From: Castor canadensis
Lineage: Eukaryota > Chordata > Mammalia > Rodentia > Castoridae
DNA: 64,000 nt
Direction of reading: 5' to 3'
Assembly (NCBI RefSeq): GCF_047511655.1
Contig: NC_133403.1
Coordinates: 14,195,014-14,259,013 of the forward strand
Both the position numbers and the translations under genes were made by a program. Below, in pieces: positions 1 to 11,464 of this stretch; position 1 is the first letter of the stretch; each line of letters opens with the position of its first letter. The notes beneath the pieces were generated by a model. That model did not search any database. It was not told where the DNA came from and worked only from the letters and a program-made list of their open reading frames with translations.

Positions 1-400
1 TTCATCCGCATTGCAGCACGTGTTACAATTTTGTTCCTTTCTGGGCTGAATAATACTCTTTTGTATATTTATTCACTCATCTGTCGAGCTGCTTCCACCT
101 TCTGGCTATTGTGAATAGTGTTGGTAGGAACACGACTGTACAAATATCTCCTTGAGACCATGCTTTTAGTGATTTGGGTTATATAACTCAGAGCAGGAAT
201 TTTCAAACCATGGAGTAATTCTACATTTATTCCAAAGTGGCTATATCATTGTACATTCCCATCAACAGTGAACAGGGTTCCAATTTCTCCACATCTTCAC
301 CTACATATATTTTTGTTTTGTTTGATAGTTGCCATCCTAATAGGTGGGAGGTAGTATCTCCTTGTTTTAATTTGTATTTTACTAAGAATTAGTATGGTGC
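1..400 (-). repeat. Ancient L1 fragment
   Basis: Plus-strand phrases such as TGGCTATTGTGAATAGTGTT and CCCATCAACAGTGAACAGGG are the reverse complement of the 3' part of mammalian L1 ORF2. It is cut off by the window edge and heavily diverged, with no coding capacity. Confidence 0.75.
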
Positions 401-404
401 ACAT

Positions 405-470
405 CTTTTTGTGGTACTGAGGTTTGAACTCAGGGCCTCACACTTGTTAGGTAGGTGCTGTACCACTTGA
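405..470 (-). repeat. tRNA/ID-type SINE monomer
   Basis: It reads GTGGTACTGAGGTTTGAACT onward, the reverse complement of the monomer with A box (TGGCTCAAGTGG) and B box (GTTCAAACC) seen many times here. Confidence 0.85.
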
Positions 471-532
471 AAATAGTGGAGTCACTGCACAATATGAACT
501 TACTTAATGCCATTGAATAATACATTTAAAAT

Positions 533-738
533 TGCCAGGTGCTGGTGAGTTACCCCTGTAATCCCAGCTATTCAGGAGGCAGAGATCAGGAGGATTGAGG
601 ATTGAAGCCTGCCCAGGTAAATAGTTCTCAAAACTCTATCTCAAATAAAACAGGGCTGGTAGCATGGCTCAAGTGGTACAGTGCCTACCTAACAAGTGTG
701 AGGCCCTGAGTTCAAACCTCAGTACCGCCAAAAAAAAT
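533..738 (+). repeat. Dimeric B1/ID-type SINE
   Basis: A 7SL-like left half (TGTAATCCCAGCTATTCAGG) joins a tRNA-like right half (GGCTCAAGTGGTACAGTGCC) and ends in an A run. Confidence 0.88.
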
Positions 739-1080
739 TTGTTAAAATGATAAACTTTGTTACCCAGGTTTCGCATTTCTAATCTGAAAATCCAACCTCC
801 CAAATACTCCAAGATTTGAAACATTTTGAGTGCCACAAACAGAAAATTCTACAATTAACCTCATGTAATGGAGTGTATTCAAAACACAAGTACACGAAAA
901 ATCTTGTACAAGATAACCTTCAAGTGATGTGTATAAGGAGATCTCATTATGTATATGCAAATATTTGAAAAATGGGAATTCTAAAACACTTCTGGTCCCA
1001 AGTATTTTGGATAAGGGATTTTTCAACTTGTATATATTTCACCACAATAAAAATAATTAAAACATTTTTATAGTGTGAAC

Positions 1081-1100
1081 ATATATATATATATATATAC
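1081..1100. repeat. (AT)n microsatellite
   Basis: A run of alternating AT, about ten units. Confidence 0.9.
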
Positions 1101-1187
1101 ATATAAATGTTCACAATTTAATAGATGCTGTAATTTTGTGTAATGCTCTAACATTTTTTATTCTTTTCTATTTTGATTTCTGCTATG

Positions 1188-1632
1188 ATTAGGATCTGAA
1201 ATGTCCCCCATAAGCTCATGTTTTGAAGGCTTGGTCCCCAGTGCAGCAGTGTTCAAAGGTGGGTCTTTGGAAGGTGCATGGATTGAGAGAGTTCTGATCC
1301 ATTAATGGACTGGCCCATTGATTGATTCATTGCTTAATGGGCTACCGGGAGGTGGCAGACGCTTTAGGAAGTAGGGTTTAGTTGGAGGAAGTGTCACTGG
1401 CCGTGTGACTTTGAAGGGAATATTTTGTCCCCAGCTCCTTCCCCGCCCTCTCTTTTTGCTTTCTGGCTACCATGAGGTGAGCAGTTGGCTCCCTGCCTTA
1501 CAGCAGGCCCAGGAACTATGGAACAAAGTGACCATGGACTGAAACCTCTGAAATGGCGAGCCAAAATAAATCTTTCTTCCTTCAAGTTGATTTTCTCAGG
1601 TATTTTGCCTTAGTAATGGAAAGCTAACACAA
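1188..1632 (+). repeat. MaLR/LTR-like repeat, copy 1
   Basis: It runs from a start like GATCTGAAATGTCCCCCATA to a 3' part with GCCAAAATAAATC and GGAAAGCTAACAC. This is the organisation of old non-autonomous LTR elements of the ERVL-MaLR type. There is no coding sequence. The same family recurs in reverse at 8484-9066. Confidence 0.6.
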
Positions 1633-1785
1633 TTTCATTAACTATCCAAGACATGAACTCACAACACACATATCATCATGGCCGGTGATCTACCACCCGT
1701 GGCTGGTTCTCGTTGTCACACTGTCCATAACCTTTCCAGCAGCCCAGGCTGGGATTCTTCTTTGCATCTTTTCCTTCTTTCTTTC

Positions 1786-1986
1786 TTTCTTTTTTTTTTT
1801 TTGTGGTACTGGGGCTTGTACTCAGGGCTTACACTTTGAGCTAGTCCACTAGCCCTTTTTGTGTTGGGTTTTTTCGAGATAGGGTCTCTTGAACTATTTG
1901 CCTGAGCTGGCTTTGAACTGAGATCCTCCTAATTTCTGCCTCCTGAGTAGCTAGGATTACATGTGTGAGCCACCGGCGCTGGCTGG
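1786..1986 (-). repeat. Dimeric B1/ID-type SINE
   Basis: A T run, then the reversed ID monomer, then a reversed B1-like half ending GGATTACATGTGTGAGCCAC. Confidence 0.88.
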
Positions 1987-2272
1987 GAGAGAATTCTTTC
2001 CTGCCTCCACCATTAAACATCCCTCCAGAGACCTCCCCTGCCTACTTACCTACTGTCATGAACATAGGGTCCTCATCTCCTGCATCCTCAACCCCTGTCT
2101 TTCCCATCGGAATAAAATGCACTGTAAACTCTATCTTCACCTTCAGCAATCCCCACACACTGTGGTTTGGATATGGTTTGTCCCCTCAAAAACATGTTGA
2201 AGTTTGATTGACAGTGTTGAGAGGAGGGGCTTTAAGAGGTGATAAGGTAGTTAAGAGGGACTAATGCTTGAA

Positions 2273-2357
2273 TTGGAGGCTTGGCTTATGTGGTAGAACA
2301 CCTGCCTAGCAATAGAGAAGCTCTGAGTTCAAACCCCAGTACTGCCAAAAAAAAAAA
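2273..2357 (+). repeat. ID-type SINE with target-site duplication
   Basis: The tRNA-like monomer is flanked by GGACTAATGCTTGAA (2258-2272) and GGATTAATGCTTGAA (2358-2372), which differ by one base. Confidence 0.88.
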
Positions 2358-2435
2358 GGATTAATGCTTGAAAATGGATTCTCATTCTTGGGAAACTGAA
2401 TTAGTTCCCCAGAAAGTGAGTTGTTAAAAATTGAG

Positions 2436-2515
2436 GCTCTGGGCTAGGCTCAAGTGGTAGAATGCGTGCCTAGCAAGCATGAGACCTTGAATTTGAACTC
2501 CAATACTGCCAAAAT
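2436..2515 (+). repeat. ID-type SINE
   Basis: GGCTCAAGTGGTAGAATGCG to AATACTGCCAAAA; inserted in the LTR-like element. Confidence 0.85.
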
Positions 2516-2682
2516 TGAAGCCACCCCTTCTTGTTTTGTCCCTATCTTGCCTTTCTGCTTTCTGCCAGGAGTTGAAGCAACACCAGGATCTTGCTAGATG
2601 CCTGATCTTGGACCTACCAGCCTCCCTGTGGGTCAAAATAAATCTCATTTCTGTACAAATCACTCAGCTTCAGGGATTTCTT

Positions 2683-2870
2683 TTTCTTCTCCTTCTTTGG
2701 TGGGACTAGGGTTTGAACTCAGGGTGTCACGCTTGCAAAGCAGGCACTTTACCACTTGAGGCACACCTTCAGTCCATCTCTTTTCTTTTTTAGTGGCAAT
2801 AGGGTTTGAACTCAGGGTCTCACATTTGCTAGGCATGTGTTCTTACCACTTGAGTTACTTTGCTAGCCCT
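2683..2870 (-). repeat. Two ID-type SINEs inside one target-site duplication
   Basis: Two reversed monomers (about 2697-2776 and 2790-2869) sit head to tail between identical 12-base copies of CAGGGATTTCTT at 2671-2682 and TTCTT-variant CAGGGATTTCTT at 2871-2882. Confidence 0.85.
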
Positions 2871-3639
2871 CAGGGATTTCTTCACAGCCACAGAAAATGG
2901 GTTAAGACACCATAGTTCTCTGCAACCATCAGGGCAAGATTATTCAGGAGTGGCCTAGCCCAGGTTCCTCCTGTCTTCACCCTTCTCAAGTTTCCATCCC
3001 AACCATTCCACCTGCACATCACTAAACTTCATCTGGGCTTAGAGTGGATGGTCCCTGTGGCACTTCATACAGCTGGTCACGGCCTCTCTCTCCCTTCCTG
3101 CTGGCTACCCCTTCCCCATCTCTCTTCACCCTCCTGACCCGAGGGTTCAGTCCTCAGGTCTCTTCTTCACGCTTTTGTGGTAGGTGATCTCTTCAGGATG
3201 GTTTGCCACGCACACCATTTGTAGCCTCAAAACTAGTAGAAGCATACCTTAGCCCAAACTCTTCCCTGAACTCTAGGTTCACATGTCTACTTACTCCAAA
3301 TTCCACTTGGAGCCTATCGGATATTTCCAACTCAAAATGTCCCAAATCAAGCCTGTTTCCACCATCTTGTGAAAAGCTCTGTCATCCTTCCAGCACAGAT
3401 CAAGGCCTCAGAGTCCTCCTCAGCTCCTCTCTGTCCCTCATCCCCCCATAGCCAAAACCAGGGCAAGTCCTGTAGGCCCATTCTTGCTGTCACACCCCGG
3501 GGCAGGGCTGATCCACAGTCATCTCTTGCTTAGATTATTACCCAAGTCCAAGGACTCCCAAGTTGCAGACTTTGCCTCCTTAATTCTATTATTCACAGAT
3601 CCATTCTTTTATAGAAAAAGCCAGTCTGTCTGGGTGTGG

Positions 3640-3640
<1 letters not shown>

Positions 3641-3677
<37 letters not shown>
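3641..3677. repeat. (CA)n microsatellite
   Basis: About 18 CA units, ending CACATATAATATAA. Confidence 0.95.
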
Positions 3678-3680
<3 letters not shown>

Positions 3681-3683
3681 ATA

Positions 3684-3862
3684 TAAAATCCCAGCACCCT
3701 GAAGGGTGAGGCAGGAGGATACTGAGTTCCAGACCAGCCTGGCCTATATAGCAAGACCCTGTCTCAAAGAAAAGAAGAGGGCTGGTGGAGTGACTTAAGT
3801 GGTAGAGTGCCTGCCTAGCAAACATGAGTTCTGAGTTCAAATCCCAGTACAGCCAAAAAAAA
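3684..3862 (+). repeat. Dimeric B1/ID-type SINE
   Basis: A B1-like half with GGCAGGAGGATACTGAG and CCAGCCTGGCC, then an ID-like half ending CAGTACAGCC and an A run. Confidence 0.85.
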
Positions 3863-4611
3863 ATTGTATCAAAGAAAAGAAAAGCTAGTTTGTCCCTCTT
3901 CAAAAGCCTCCAGGAAAAGGCCTGAAGAGTAAAAGCCCGAGTCTGGGCTGATGATGTATCACATTCTTGGTCTTTCTGGGGTGGATCTTAAATACTACCT
4001 GCTGTGGCTGTGCCCACATTAAATCACACAGTGAGGCTATCTCCAGTGAACGATCTAAGGCCCCAGGTAAAGAAAGACTCTCCTCCCAGGCAGGACTGTT
4101 CCAGGGCTTAGTGATCACCTTTCAAAAGTCAAGGGCAGAGGTCAACCTTCTCTGAGCGAAGTTATCCCTTTGCTACATACTCAGTGCCCCTATTACTCCT
4201 CTCCAGACACATCCACTTCCTTGCTGCTTCTTTGCAGGACCCTGCACTTGCAGTCTCTCTCCCTTCTCTAGGGTTCTGCTTACAACAGCCTTCTCTGTCC
4301 ACACTCTGGATACTAGCTGTCCTCATTCTCCCTGCTGTCTTTCCTCACCCAGCTTTATTATTCCTCAGGAGCCTGCATTTCTCTTTGTTTGGTTTATTGC
4401 CCATCTGCCATCATCAGGACGTATGACCTGCCCAGGGCAGGGTCTTGCTTTGTTCTTGGCTTAATGAGCAACCCCTGCAGAATGATCAAGGATTAAGATC
4501 CAAGTTGTCTGGCACAGAGTGGATGCTCAGGAAACATTAGTGTTCCTCCTGACTCCCAGCTCTTTCCTCTCAGGAAGCCCAATGCAGGGTTTCTCAGGAA
4601 AAGCCAACACT

Positions 4612-4691
4612 GGGCAGGGGCGTGGCTCAGTTGTACAGTACTTGCCTGGCATGTTCCAGGCCCTGGATTCCATCCCCAGCGCTGCAAAAAC
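4612..4691 (+). repeat. ID-element-like SINE
   Basis: GGGGCGTGGCTCAGTTGTAC to GGATTCCATCCCCAGCGC, a classic ID body with A and B boxes. Confidence 0.8.
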
Positions 4692-5499
4692 AAAAGAATG
4701 GCAGCTTGTGGGGACTGGTTTGCTGTGCTGGAGCCAGACCTTCACAGGAACGGCAATCAGAAGGGAATGGCAGGTCTCCCCAGAGGGTCTAGTCTGATTG
4801 GTTGTCATGGGCTGAACTGTGATCCCAGCCAGCTTCAAAGCAGGCTGGTGGGATAACTGTGCAAGACAGGACTTAACCAGGCTGGATTTCAATGGTGTCC
4901 TCGGTCAAGCGAAGGGTTGGGAAGAAGTCTTTCTAGAGTCCCTTGATTTCTAAACTTTTATGATTCCTCAATAGTTTCCTTTATTATATTAAAACGCATT
5001 AGGAAGTATGCAAGGGCCGTTAGCATAGCAACCATGAGCCATCTTAAGTTCTTCCCAAATTAAAAAATTTCCAGCTTTAGGACTGAGGAGAGAAACATAC
5101 AAGAACAGAGATGAAATTAAGTTATTGATGGAAGCGGTTGTCATGGCACCAGGCTGTCCTTGGAGCCTGCCAGCTGCCACTAGATTTCTCCATTTTTTGT
5201 GCAAATGAAGGAGTACATGAGAAGATAAAGGGCTTGACTCCCACAGTGAGGGAGAAAAATAAACTATATGTTTTAATTAGAAATAGTTAACTAATCATGG
5301 GAATTTATATCTTCAGAGTAGCTATGTATCCAAGGCACGGGGTTTCTCAAAGCTTAAACAAAGCACTTGGGGGATCTCATGAAAATGTGGACACTAAAAT
5401 GGTAAGTTTGGAGTGGGGCCTGAGATACTGCATTTTTACTTTAAATTGTGATAAAATACACATACTATAAAATTTACCATCATAAATCTTTTTATTTTT

Positions 5500-5578
5500 T
5501 TCAGTGCTGGGGAATGGAACCCAGGGCCTCCCATATACCAGGCAAACACTTTACCACCAAACTTCATCCCCAGCCCAT
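5500..5578 (-). repeat. ID-element-like SINE
   Basis: AGTGCTGGGGAATGGAACCC to CATCCCCAGCCC, a reversed ID body. Confidence 0.8.
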
Positions 5579-5629
5579 TTTTTAGTTTTTGAGATAGGGT
5601 CTTGCTATGTGACCCCAAGGGCCTAAGTT

Positions 5630-5815
5630 ATTATTTTTTTTTCTGAGAGTATTGGGGATTGAACTCAGGACCTCACATTTGCCAGGTAGGTACTCTACCA
5701 CTTGAATAGATAGGGTCTCAGCTTTGCCTGGGCCGCCTTAGGCAGCAAACCTCCTACTTCCACCTTCTGAATAGCTGGGATTATAGGTATGTACCACCTC
5801 ACTTGGATTATTTAT
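5630..5815 (-). repeat. Dimeric B1/ID-type SINE
   Basis: A reversed ID half (GGGGATTGAACTCAGGACCT) followed by a reversed B1-like half (GGGATTATAGGTATGTACCA). Confidence 0.8.
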
Positions 5816-5944
5816 TTTTTTAAACCAGGTCTTGCTATGTAGGCCAAGTGGCATAAACCATTTTTAAGCATACGGTTTAGCAGTATTAAGCATGTTCACA
5901 CTGATGTGCATACAATCTCCAAACACTTTTTTCCAACTATTTTC

Positions 5945-6027
5945 CCCCTAGAACTGGGGATGGAATTCAGGGCCTTGTACCTGCGTGGTAAGTTCTCTAC
6001 CTCTGAGCTGCCCCCTCACCCCCTCCA
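5945..6027 (-). repeat. ID-element-like SINE
   Basis: TAGAACTGGGGATGGAATTC to TCTGAGCTGCCCC, a reversed ID body. Confidence 0.8.
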
Positions 6028-6391
6028 AAACACTATTCATCCTGCAAAACTGAAGCTGTATTCCCATTACGTAACAACTCTCCCACCCCCACAGTCTGCA
6101 CTGGTGACCTGGTGATGGTAAAGTCACTGATCTGTGGCCCATTGGAGCCTCGGGGCTCTGTTCAGAGCTGCCCTTTGCTCCAGAGTCTGAGAAAGATGGC
6201 AGGCATTTTGAAAAGAGCAGGCCCCACAGTGGGATTTCCAGGAACTTCCTACTGGGACAAGAGAACAGGTGATGTCACTTTGGAAGAGTGGTCAACAGGC
6301 TAACCAATTCACAGGTGTAACTAGGATTTGTGTGGTACAGGAAGGATCAAAGCATGGAGGAGGTAATGCAAAGACATTCTCTGTCACTGCT

Positions 6392-6772
6392 TGCTATGGT
6401 TTCAAAATGGTTTGGGTGTCCTCCAAGGCTTCATGTGTTGAGATTCAATCCCCAGTGAAAGGTATTAAGAGAGTGGACACTTAATCTGGCTATTGTGTTT
6501 GAACATGTGGCCTCTGGGAAGTGATTAGGATTAGACAACATCATCATGATGGAATCCTGGTGGCTTTATAAGAAGAGGGTGGGAAGCCAGACAGATGTAC
6601 ATAGATTCGGACGTGTGCTGTGTCTTGCCACATGATACAGTGCACAGCTTTGGGACTCTGCCAGCAAGAAGGTCATTACCTCCAGAACTGTGAGCTAAAT
6701 AAACCTCTTTTCTTTAAAACTTACCCAGCCTGTGGCATTGTGTTATTAGCAACAGAAAACAGAATCTTAGAC
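6392..6772 (+). repeat. MaLR-type solo LTR
   Basis: It begins TGCTATGGTTTCAAAATGG and ends with GTGAGCTAAATAAACCTC and CTTACCCAGCCTGTGGCATT, the poly(A) region typical of old MaLR LTRs. Degraded and non-coding. Confidence 0.7.
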
Positions 6773-7442
6773 TGCTGTACTGACTTGCTAAGTTTGTTAG
6801 CTTCTTCCCTAGTGTTGGGTAATTATTTTTGCAGTGATGATGCTGACACTAACATTTTTGTACATGTAGCCATTTTCTCTTGAACTATTGTCAAGGGGGA
6901 AAAGTCCCAGTAATGGAATTCCTGACTCGAGACTCATCATCTTATTGGCTTCTTTTATGTGAACCAGATTCCAACTGTATTTATTTTTAGTACTATCAGC
7001 AATGCCAAAGGGTACATATGGCCTTATAATTTTACATTTGCCTTTTATAACTTCCCTTTTGCTAAAAACAGAACAAACAACAAAGTAGAGTTATGCATTA
7101 AATGATACTTCATTTTTAATTTGCATTTCCCTATTTGCTAATGGCAATGGATGCTTTCCTCAGGGAAGCAGACAATATTCTTTGCCTAAGAGGAATGAGG
7201 TCAGACGTTTCTATTTTTGTGATTCTCTGCATGCTTTGAATTTATTGGTCACCCATGGCAAATGTGTGTCTCTAGCTCCATCAGCCCTCAGCACTGTTGT
7301 CTGTGTTGGCCTGTGTGAAATCAGATGGAAAATATTACTTTCCAGTTCTGTCTTAAGGCACTGGAGTTAATGCTTTGCTCCCACTACACCTGGTGAGTGA
7401 GCACCTGGCCTTCTAGACGAATCAGTTAGAAAAGGTGTTAGG

Positions 7443-8157
7443 CAATAGCCAAGTTATGGAAACAGCCAAGATGCCCCAGCACTGACGAATGGATTAAGAA
7501 AATGTGGTATCTATACACAATGGAATTTTATGCAGCCATGAAGAAGAACGAAATGTTATCATTCGCTGGTAAATGGATGGAATTGGAGAACATCATTCTG
7601 AGTGAGGTTAGCCTGGCCCAAAAGACCAAAAATCGTATGTTCTCTCTCATATGTGGACATTAGATCAAGGGCAAACACAACAATGGGATTGGACTATGAG
7701 CACATGATAAAAGCGAGAGCACACAAGGGAGGGGTGAGGATAGGTAAGACACCTAAAAAACTAGCTAGCATTTGTTGCCCTTAACGCAGAGAAACTAAAG
7801 CAGATACCTTAAAGCAACTGAGGCCAATAGGAAAAGGGGACCAGGACCTAGAGAAAAGGTTAGATCAAGAAGAATTAACCTAGAAAGTAACACACACGCA
7901 CAGGAAATCAATGTGAGTCAACTCCCTGTACAGCTATCCTTATCTCAACCAGCAAAAACCCTTGTTCCTTCCTATTATTGCTTATACTCTCTCTACAACA
8001 AAATCAGAGATAAGAGCAAAATAGTTTCTGCTGGGTATTGAGGGGGTGGGGGGAGAGGGAGGAGGTGGGGCGGGTGGTAAGGGAGCGGGTGGGGGCAGGG
8101 GGGAGAAATGACCCAAGCCTTGTATGCACATATGAATAATAAAAGAAAAAAAAAAAA
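7443..8157 (+). mobile_element. Young 5'-truncated L1 (3' end of ORF2 and 3' UTR)
   Basis: It starts CAATAGCCAAGTTATGG and ends in an A-rich tail after AATAATAAAAG. Perfect 15-base target-site duplications AGAAAAGGTGTTAGG lie at 7428-7442 and 8158-8172. It holds the last codons of ORF2 and a G-rich 3' UTR, nearly identical to the 3' part of the L1 at 31299-33065. The strong duplication and low divergence point to a recent insertion. It cannot move on its own. Confidence 0.95.
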
Positions 8158-8307
8158 AGAAAAGGTGTTAGGTAACAGACATAAGAACAGGGGTGACTTC
8201 CACTTTCAGTTCTGGTAATGTAAAGAAAGAATTTAGAAATCACTTTTCCTTTACAACAAGGGGCGGGGGTGAAAAAAGCAAATAAACTGAAAAAAATCCA
8301 CAAGACT

Positions 8308-8402
8308 TTTTTTTTTTTTTTTTTGCAGTACTGGGGTTTGAACTAGGGCTTAGTGCTTGCTAACTAAGCAGGTACTCTACCACTTGAGCCACACCTTAAG
8401 CC
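8308..8402 (-). repeat. ID-type SINE
   Basis: A T run, GCAGTACTGGGGTTTGAACT, CCACTTGAGCCACACC. Confidence 0.88.
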
Positions 8403-8483
8403 CAAATACTTTTTTTTAGAACCTCAGAGAGTTGAAGTCATAGAACAAATCACTACTCTCAAAATCAGAGACAGGGAAAGAAA

Positions 8484-9066
8484 ATCACATTTGCTAGCTA
8501 GCTTTCTGTTACTGGGAAGAATATCTGAGATAATTAAGTTATAAGGAAAAAGGGTTTATTTTGGCTTACAGTTTTTTTTTTTGTATGTGTGTGTGTGTGT
8601 ATGGTACTGGGACTTGAACTCAGGGTCTCACACTTGCTAGGCATGAGCCACTCCATCAGCCCCTTTTAGTACTGGGTATTTTTGAGATAAGGTCTTGCAA
8701 ACTATTCACCTGGGCTGACTTCGAACCATGATCTCTGCTTCCAGAGTAGCTTGGCTTACAGTTTTAGAGGTTTCAGTTCATGGTCACTTGGCCTCATTGC
8801 TTTGGGCCTGTAGCAGCACAGTACATCATGGTAGGAGTGTGTGGTGGGGAAGGGTTCTCACTCATGGTAACCTGGAAACATGACAGACATGAAGGGCTGC
8901 GGGGCTCAGTATCGCCTTCAAGGTGACACTCCCAATGACCAAACTTCCTTCTACCAAATCCCACCTCCGAAAGCTTCCTACCTTCCAATAACACCAAAGG
9001 CTGGCTACCACCAAGCCTCTAACACATGGGCTTTTGGGGGACACTAAAGATCCAAGCTGCAGCATC
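8484..9066 (-). repeat. MaLR/LTR-like repeat, reverse copy
   Basis: Plus-strand GTTTATTTTGGCTTACAG and then, after a SINE, GCATTGCTTTGGGCCTG-like text to CACATGGGCTTTTGGGGGAC. This is the reverse complement of the family seen at 1188-1632. Non-coding. Confidence 0.55.
8576..8750 (-). repeat. Dimeric SINE with target-site duplication
   Basis: A reversed ID half and a B1-like half, flanked by 15-base copies of TTGGCTTACAGTTTT at 8561-8575 and 8751-8765. A (TG)n run at about 8584-8602 lies in the tail, probably grown from the A-tail end. Confidence 0.9.
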
Positions 9067-9084
9067 ACATCTTACTGGAAGCAG

Positions 9085-10200
9085 AAGCACCTGGAGCCAG
9101 GATCTTGTCGGAGGACCGAAAGACTACTTAAGTGTTAACTTTGACAACTGCTGGAAACTGAGTGTGGATGAGTTTGAGAGTTAAAAACTCATAGAGACCC
9201 AGTCTAAGGGGCTCCATACTTTCATGGGTTTACCAAAGTCCCATCAGACTTTCACATTGAGGGTCAAGAGAATAATCCTCTTCTGACCAGTGGGAGAGGA
9301 AAAGTGACCATTCTGAACACTCTCAGAATGTTCTCCACAACAAAGGCCAGCAAGAGAAAGGATTTTATCAGAGCCTTATTCAACACGGGGGAAGCGATAC
9401 ACCCAATACCAACTTATTCTAGCTTTTCTGTCTTACCTAAGGGGGCAAAAAAGCTGAGGAACTGTTGTGAAGGTCACATCCAGGGGCATAGGCTAACTAA
9501 AAAAGCTGAGACCTAGGCAGACGTCAGTGGCTCCCGCCTGTAACCCTAGCTACTCAGGAGGCAGAGATCAGGAGGATCGAGGTTCCAAGCCAGCTGGGGC
9601 AAATAGTTTTCGAGACCCTATCTTGAAAAACTCCATCACAAGAAAGTGCTAGTGGAGTGGTTCAAATCCCAGTAACGGGATCACAGGTTTATAGAACATT
9701 TAACCCCCCTTCACAGCTTACCACCCTATCGACAGGAATCTAACCTAAAGGAGGAATACAGCCAAAAAAGATGCAAGAAGAAATCTCTAGGGAAATCTAG
9801 ACAACATAGGAAACAAACACAAGGACATTAGAAGAAATTTTAGCCTTTAGCACCGATAGCTACAACAAACAAACAGAACCTCTTAGCTAGAAAAACATAA
9901 AAACCTCATACTAAAGGCCTATCTCAGTTCTGTTAATGAATGATGTCTGCCTTTCAACAAAAAATTGTAAGGCATTTGTTAAAGGAAAAGAAAAAGAATG
10001 GTCTGAAGAGACAAAGCAAGCATCAGAACCACACTCAGATATGGTACAGATTTTGGAATTATTAGATTGGAAACCTAAAATAATTATGATTAGTATGCTA
10101 AGAGCTCTAGTTAAAAAGGTGGTACAAGCAAGAACAGATGGGTAATGCAAGCAGAGGGCTGGAAACTTACAGAAAAAGAATGAACAGAGAATACGTGATT
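9085..10200 (+). repeat. Ancient L1 5' region and ORF1 start, relict
   Basis: Text such as TTTCAACAAAAAATTGTAAG, ATTATGATTAGTATGCTAAG and AGAACAGATGGGTAATG resembles the 5' UTR and ORF1 start of old mammalian L1s. A 69-codon frame at 9936-10145 is a relict of ORF1. A SINE interrupts it at 9513-9680. Confidence 0.5.
9513..9680 (+). repeat. Dimeric SINE with internal deletion
   Basis: CCTGTAACCCTAGCTACTCA through the B1-like half, then an ID half in which the part between the A and B boxes is lost (GTGGAGTGGTTCAAATCCC). Confidence 0.85.
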
Positions 10201-10426
10201 AAAAAACAACAAAAACCCAAAAACCAACTCCATGTGGCTCTCTCATGGCCCAGAAGAGAAATGTAGCTTCCTGTGGTCCCAGAGGATCTTTACAAAGAAG
10301 TGTTAACTGCTCTCAAGGTTTAATGGTCGTCTTGGAGAGCAGAAAGCAGGTGTGCTCCTCACCATGGGGTTCTGCTCCTATAAACCCCTTGTGACTTGGA
10401 AGTATCATAATTCAAAAATGCATTTA

Positions 10427-10509
10427 GGGCTGGAAGTGTGACTCAAGTGATAGAGTGCCTGACTAGCAAGTGTGAAGCCCTGAGTTCAAACCCTAGCACC
10501 ACACAAAAA
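10427..10509 (+). repeat. ID-type SINE with target-site duplication
   Basis: Flanks AAAAATGCATTTA and AAAAATGCACTTA differ by one base. Confidence 0.85.
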
Positions 10510-10764
10510 AATGCACTTAAATCATTTAACCTACAGAACAGCCTAGCTTAGGAACACAGCAGGCTATGGAGTGTCTGTGGGAGCTGTGTCTGCTCCTCAT
10601 CACAAGGGAGGATCACGCTGCAGATTGCGATCCCCAGAAAAGATCAAAATTCACAATTCATGGCTTCTACTACATGTGCCTCACTTTTTCACCATTGTAC
10701 AGTTGAAGAATTTTAAGTCAAACTGTGGTAAGTTGAAAACTGCCTGTAGCCTAAAGTCTTTTCT

Positions 10765-11215
10765 TTTTGATGGGGGTAAGCAATGGGGTTTGAATTCAGG
10801 ACACTCTATCACTCCAGTCATGCATTTAGCCCTTTTTGCTTTTAGTTTATTTTTCAGATAGGGTCTCATACTTTTTTTTTGCCTAGGGCTGGCCTTGGAC
10901 TGTGATCTTACTTCCATTTCCTGCATAGCTGGGACCAGAAGCATGAGTTTCCATGCCTGGCTCATTTGTGGAGATAGCATCTGGCTTTTTTGCCCAGAAT
11001 ACCCTTGAATTATTGACTCTCCTATCTTCACCTCCCAAGAAGCTGAGATTACAGGTATGCACTACCATGCTTGGCTCCTCCTTTCCTTCCTCCCCCTCCT
11101 CTCCTTCTTCAAGTAGGGGTCTTGCTATCTAGCCCAGGCTGGCCTTGTATGTACCATCTTCCTCCCTTAGCCTCTTGAGTGCTGGGGTTACAGGCATGTA
11201 CTACCAACCTTGGTC
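10765..11215 (-). repeat. SINE cluster (ID, B1-like monomers)
   Basis: A reversed ID-like piece (GGGGTTTGAATTCAGGAC), then B1-like reversed pieces ending GATTACAGGTATGCACTACC and GGGTTACAGGCATGTACTAC. The junctions are worn, so exact borders are uncertain. Confidence 0.7.
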
Positions 11216-11381
11216 CAAGATCTTTTTGTGCAAACTTGGGGATAAAATTTTTCTGGAATCCTCAGCAACTGTATGTAGTCTCCTTACTTGCTATCTGGCA
11301 TGCTTTCATGAAATGTTTTCTAGTTTTAACCACTTCTCTTTCCTAGCATTCAGAGTAATACAAAGCAATAAACCTTTTGGT

Positions 11382-11460
11382 GGGGCTGGGGGTATAGTTC
11401 AGTGGTAAAACACATGCTTAGCACTCACGAGGCCCCAGATTCAATTACCAGCTCTAAAAC
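11382..11460 (+). repeat. ID element
   Basis: GGGGCTGGGGGTATAGTTCA, GTGGTAAAACACATGCTTAG, ATTCAATTACCAGC. Confidence 0.85.
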
Positions 11461-11464
11461 AGAA

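Larger units (their letters stand above)
2160..2913 (+). repeat. MaLR/LTR-like repeat, copy 2, split by four SINEs
   Basis: LTR-like text (TGGTTTGGATATGGTTTGTC, GGTCAAAATAAATC, GGGTTAAGACACC) is spread over about 750 bases and broken by SINEs at about 2274, 2436, 2683 and 2790. The pieces line up as one solo LTR once these are set aside. Non-coding. Confidence 0.55.
5443..6110 (-). repeat. Ancient L1 3' region, interrupted by SINEs
   Basis: Plus-strand ATAAAATTTACCATCATAAA, then after a SINE block CCATTTTTAAGCATACGG and ATGTTCACACTGATGTGCA: the reversed 3' end of an old L1 (L1M-like). SINEs lie at 5500-5578, 5630-5810 and 5945-6027. Confidence 0.6.

Noticed and set aside
4527..4892. A 121-codon minus-strand frame
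   Set aside because: It crosses an ID element and shows no family similarity.
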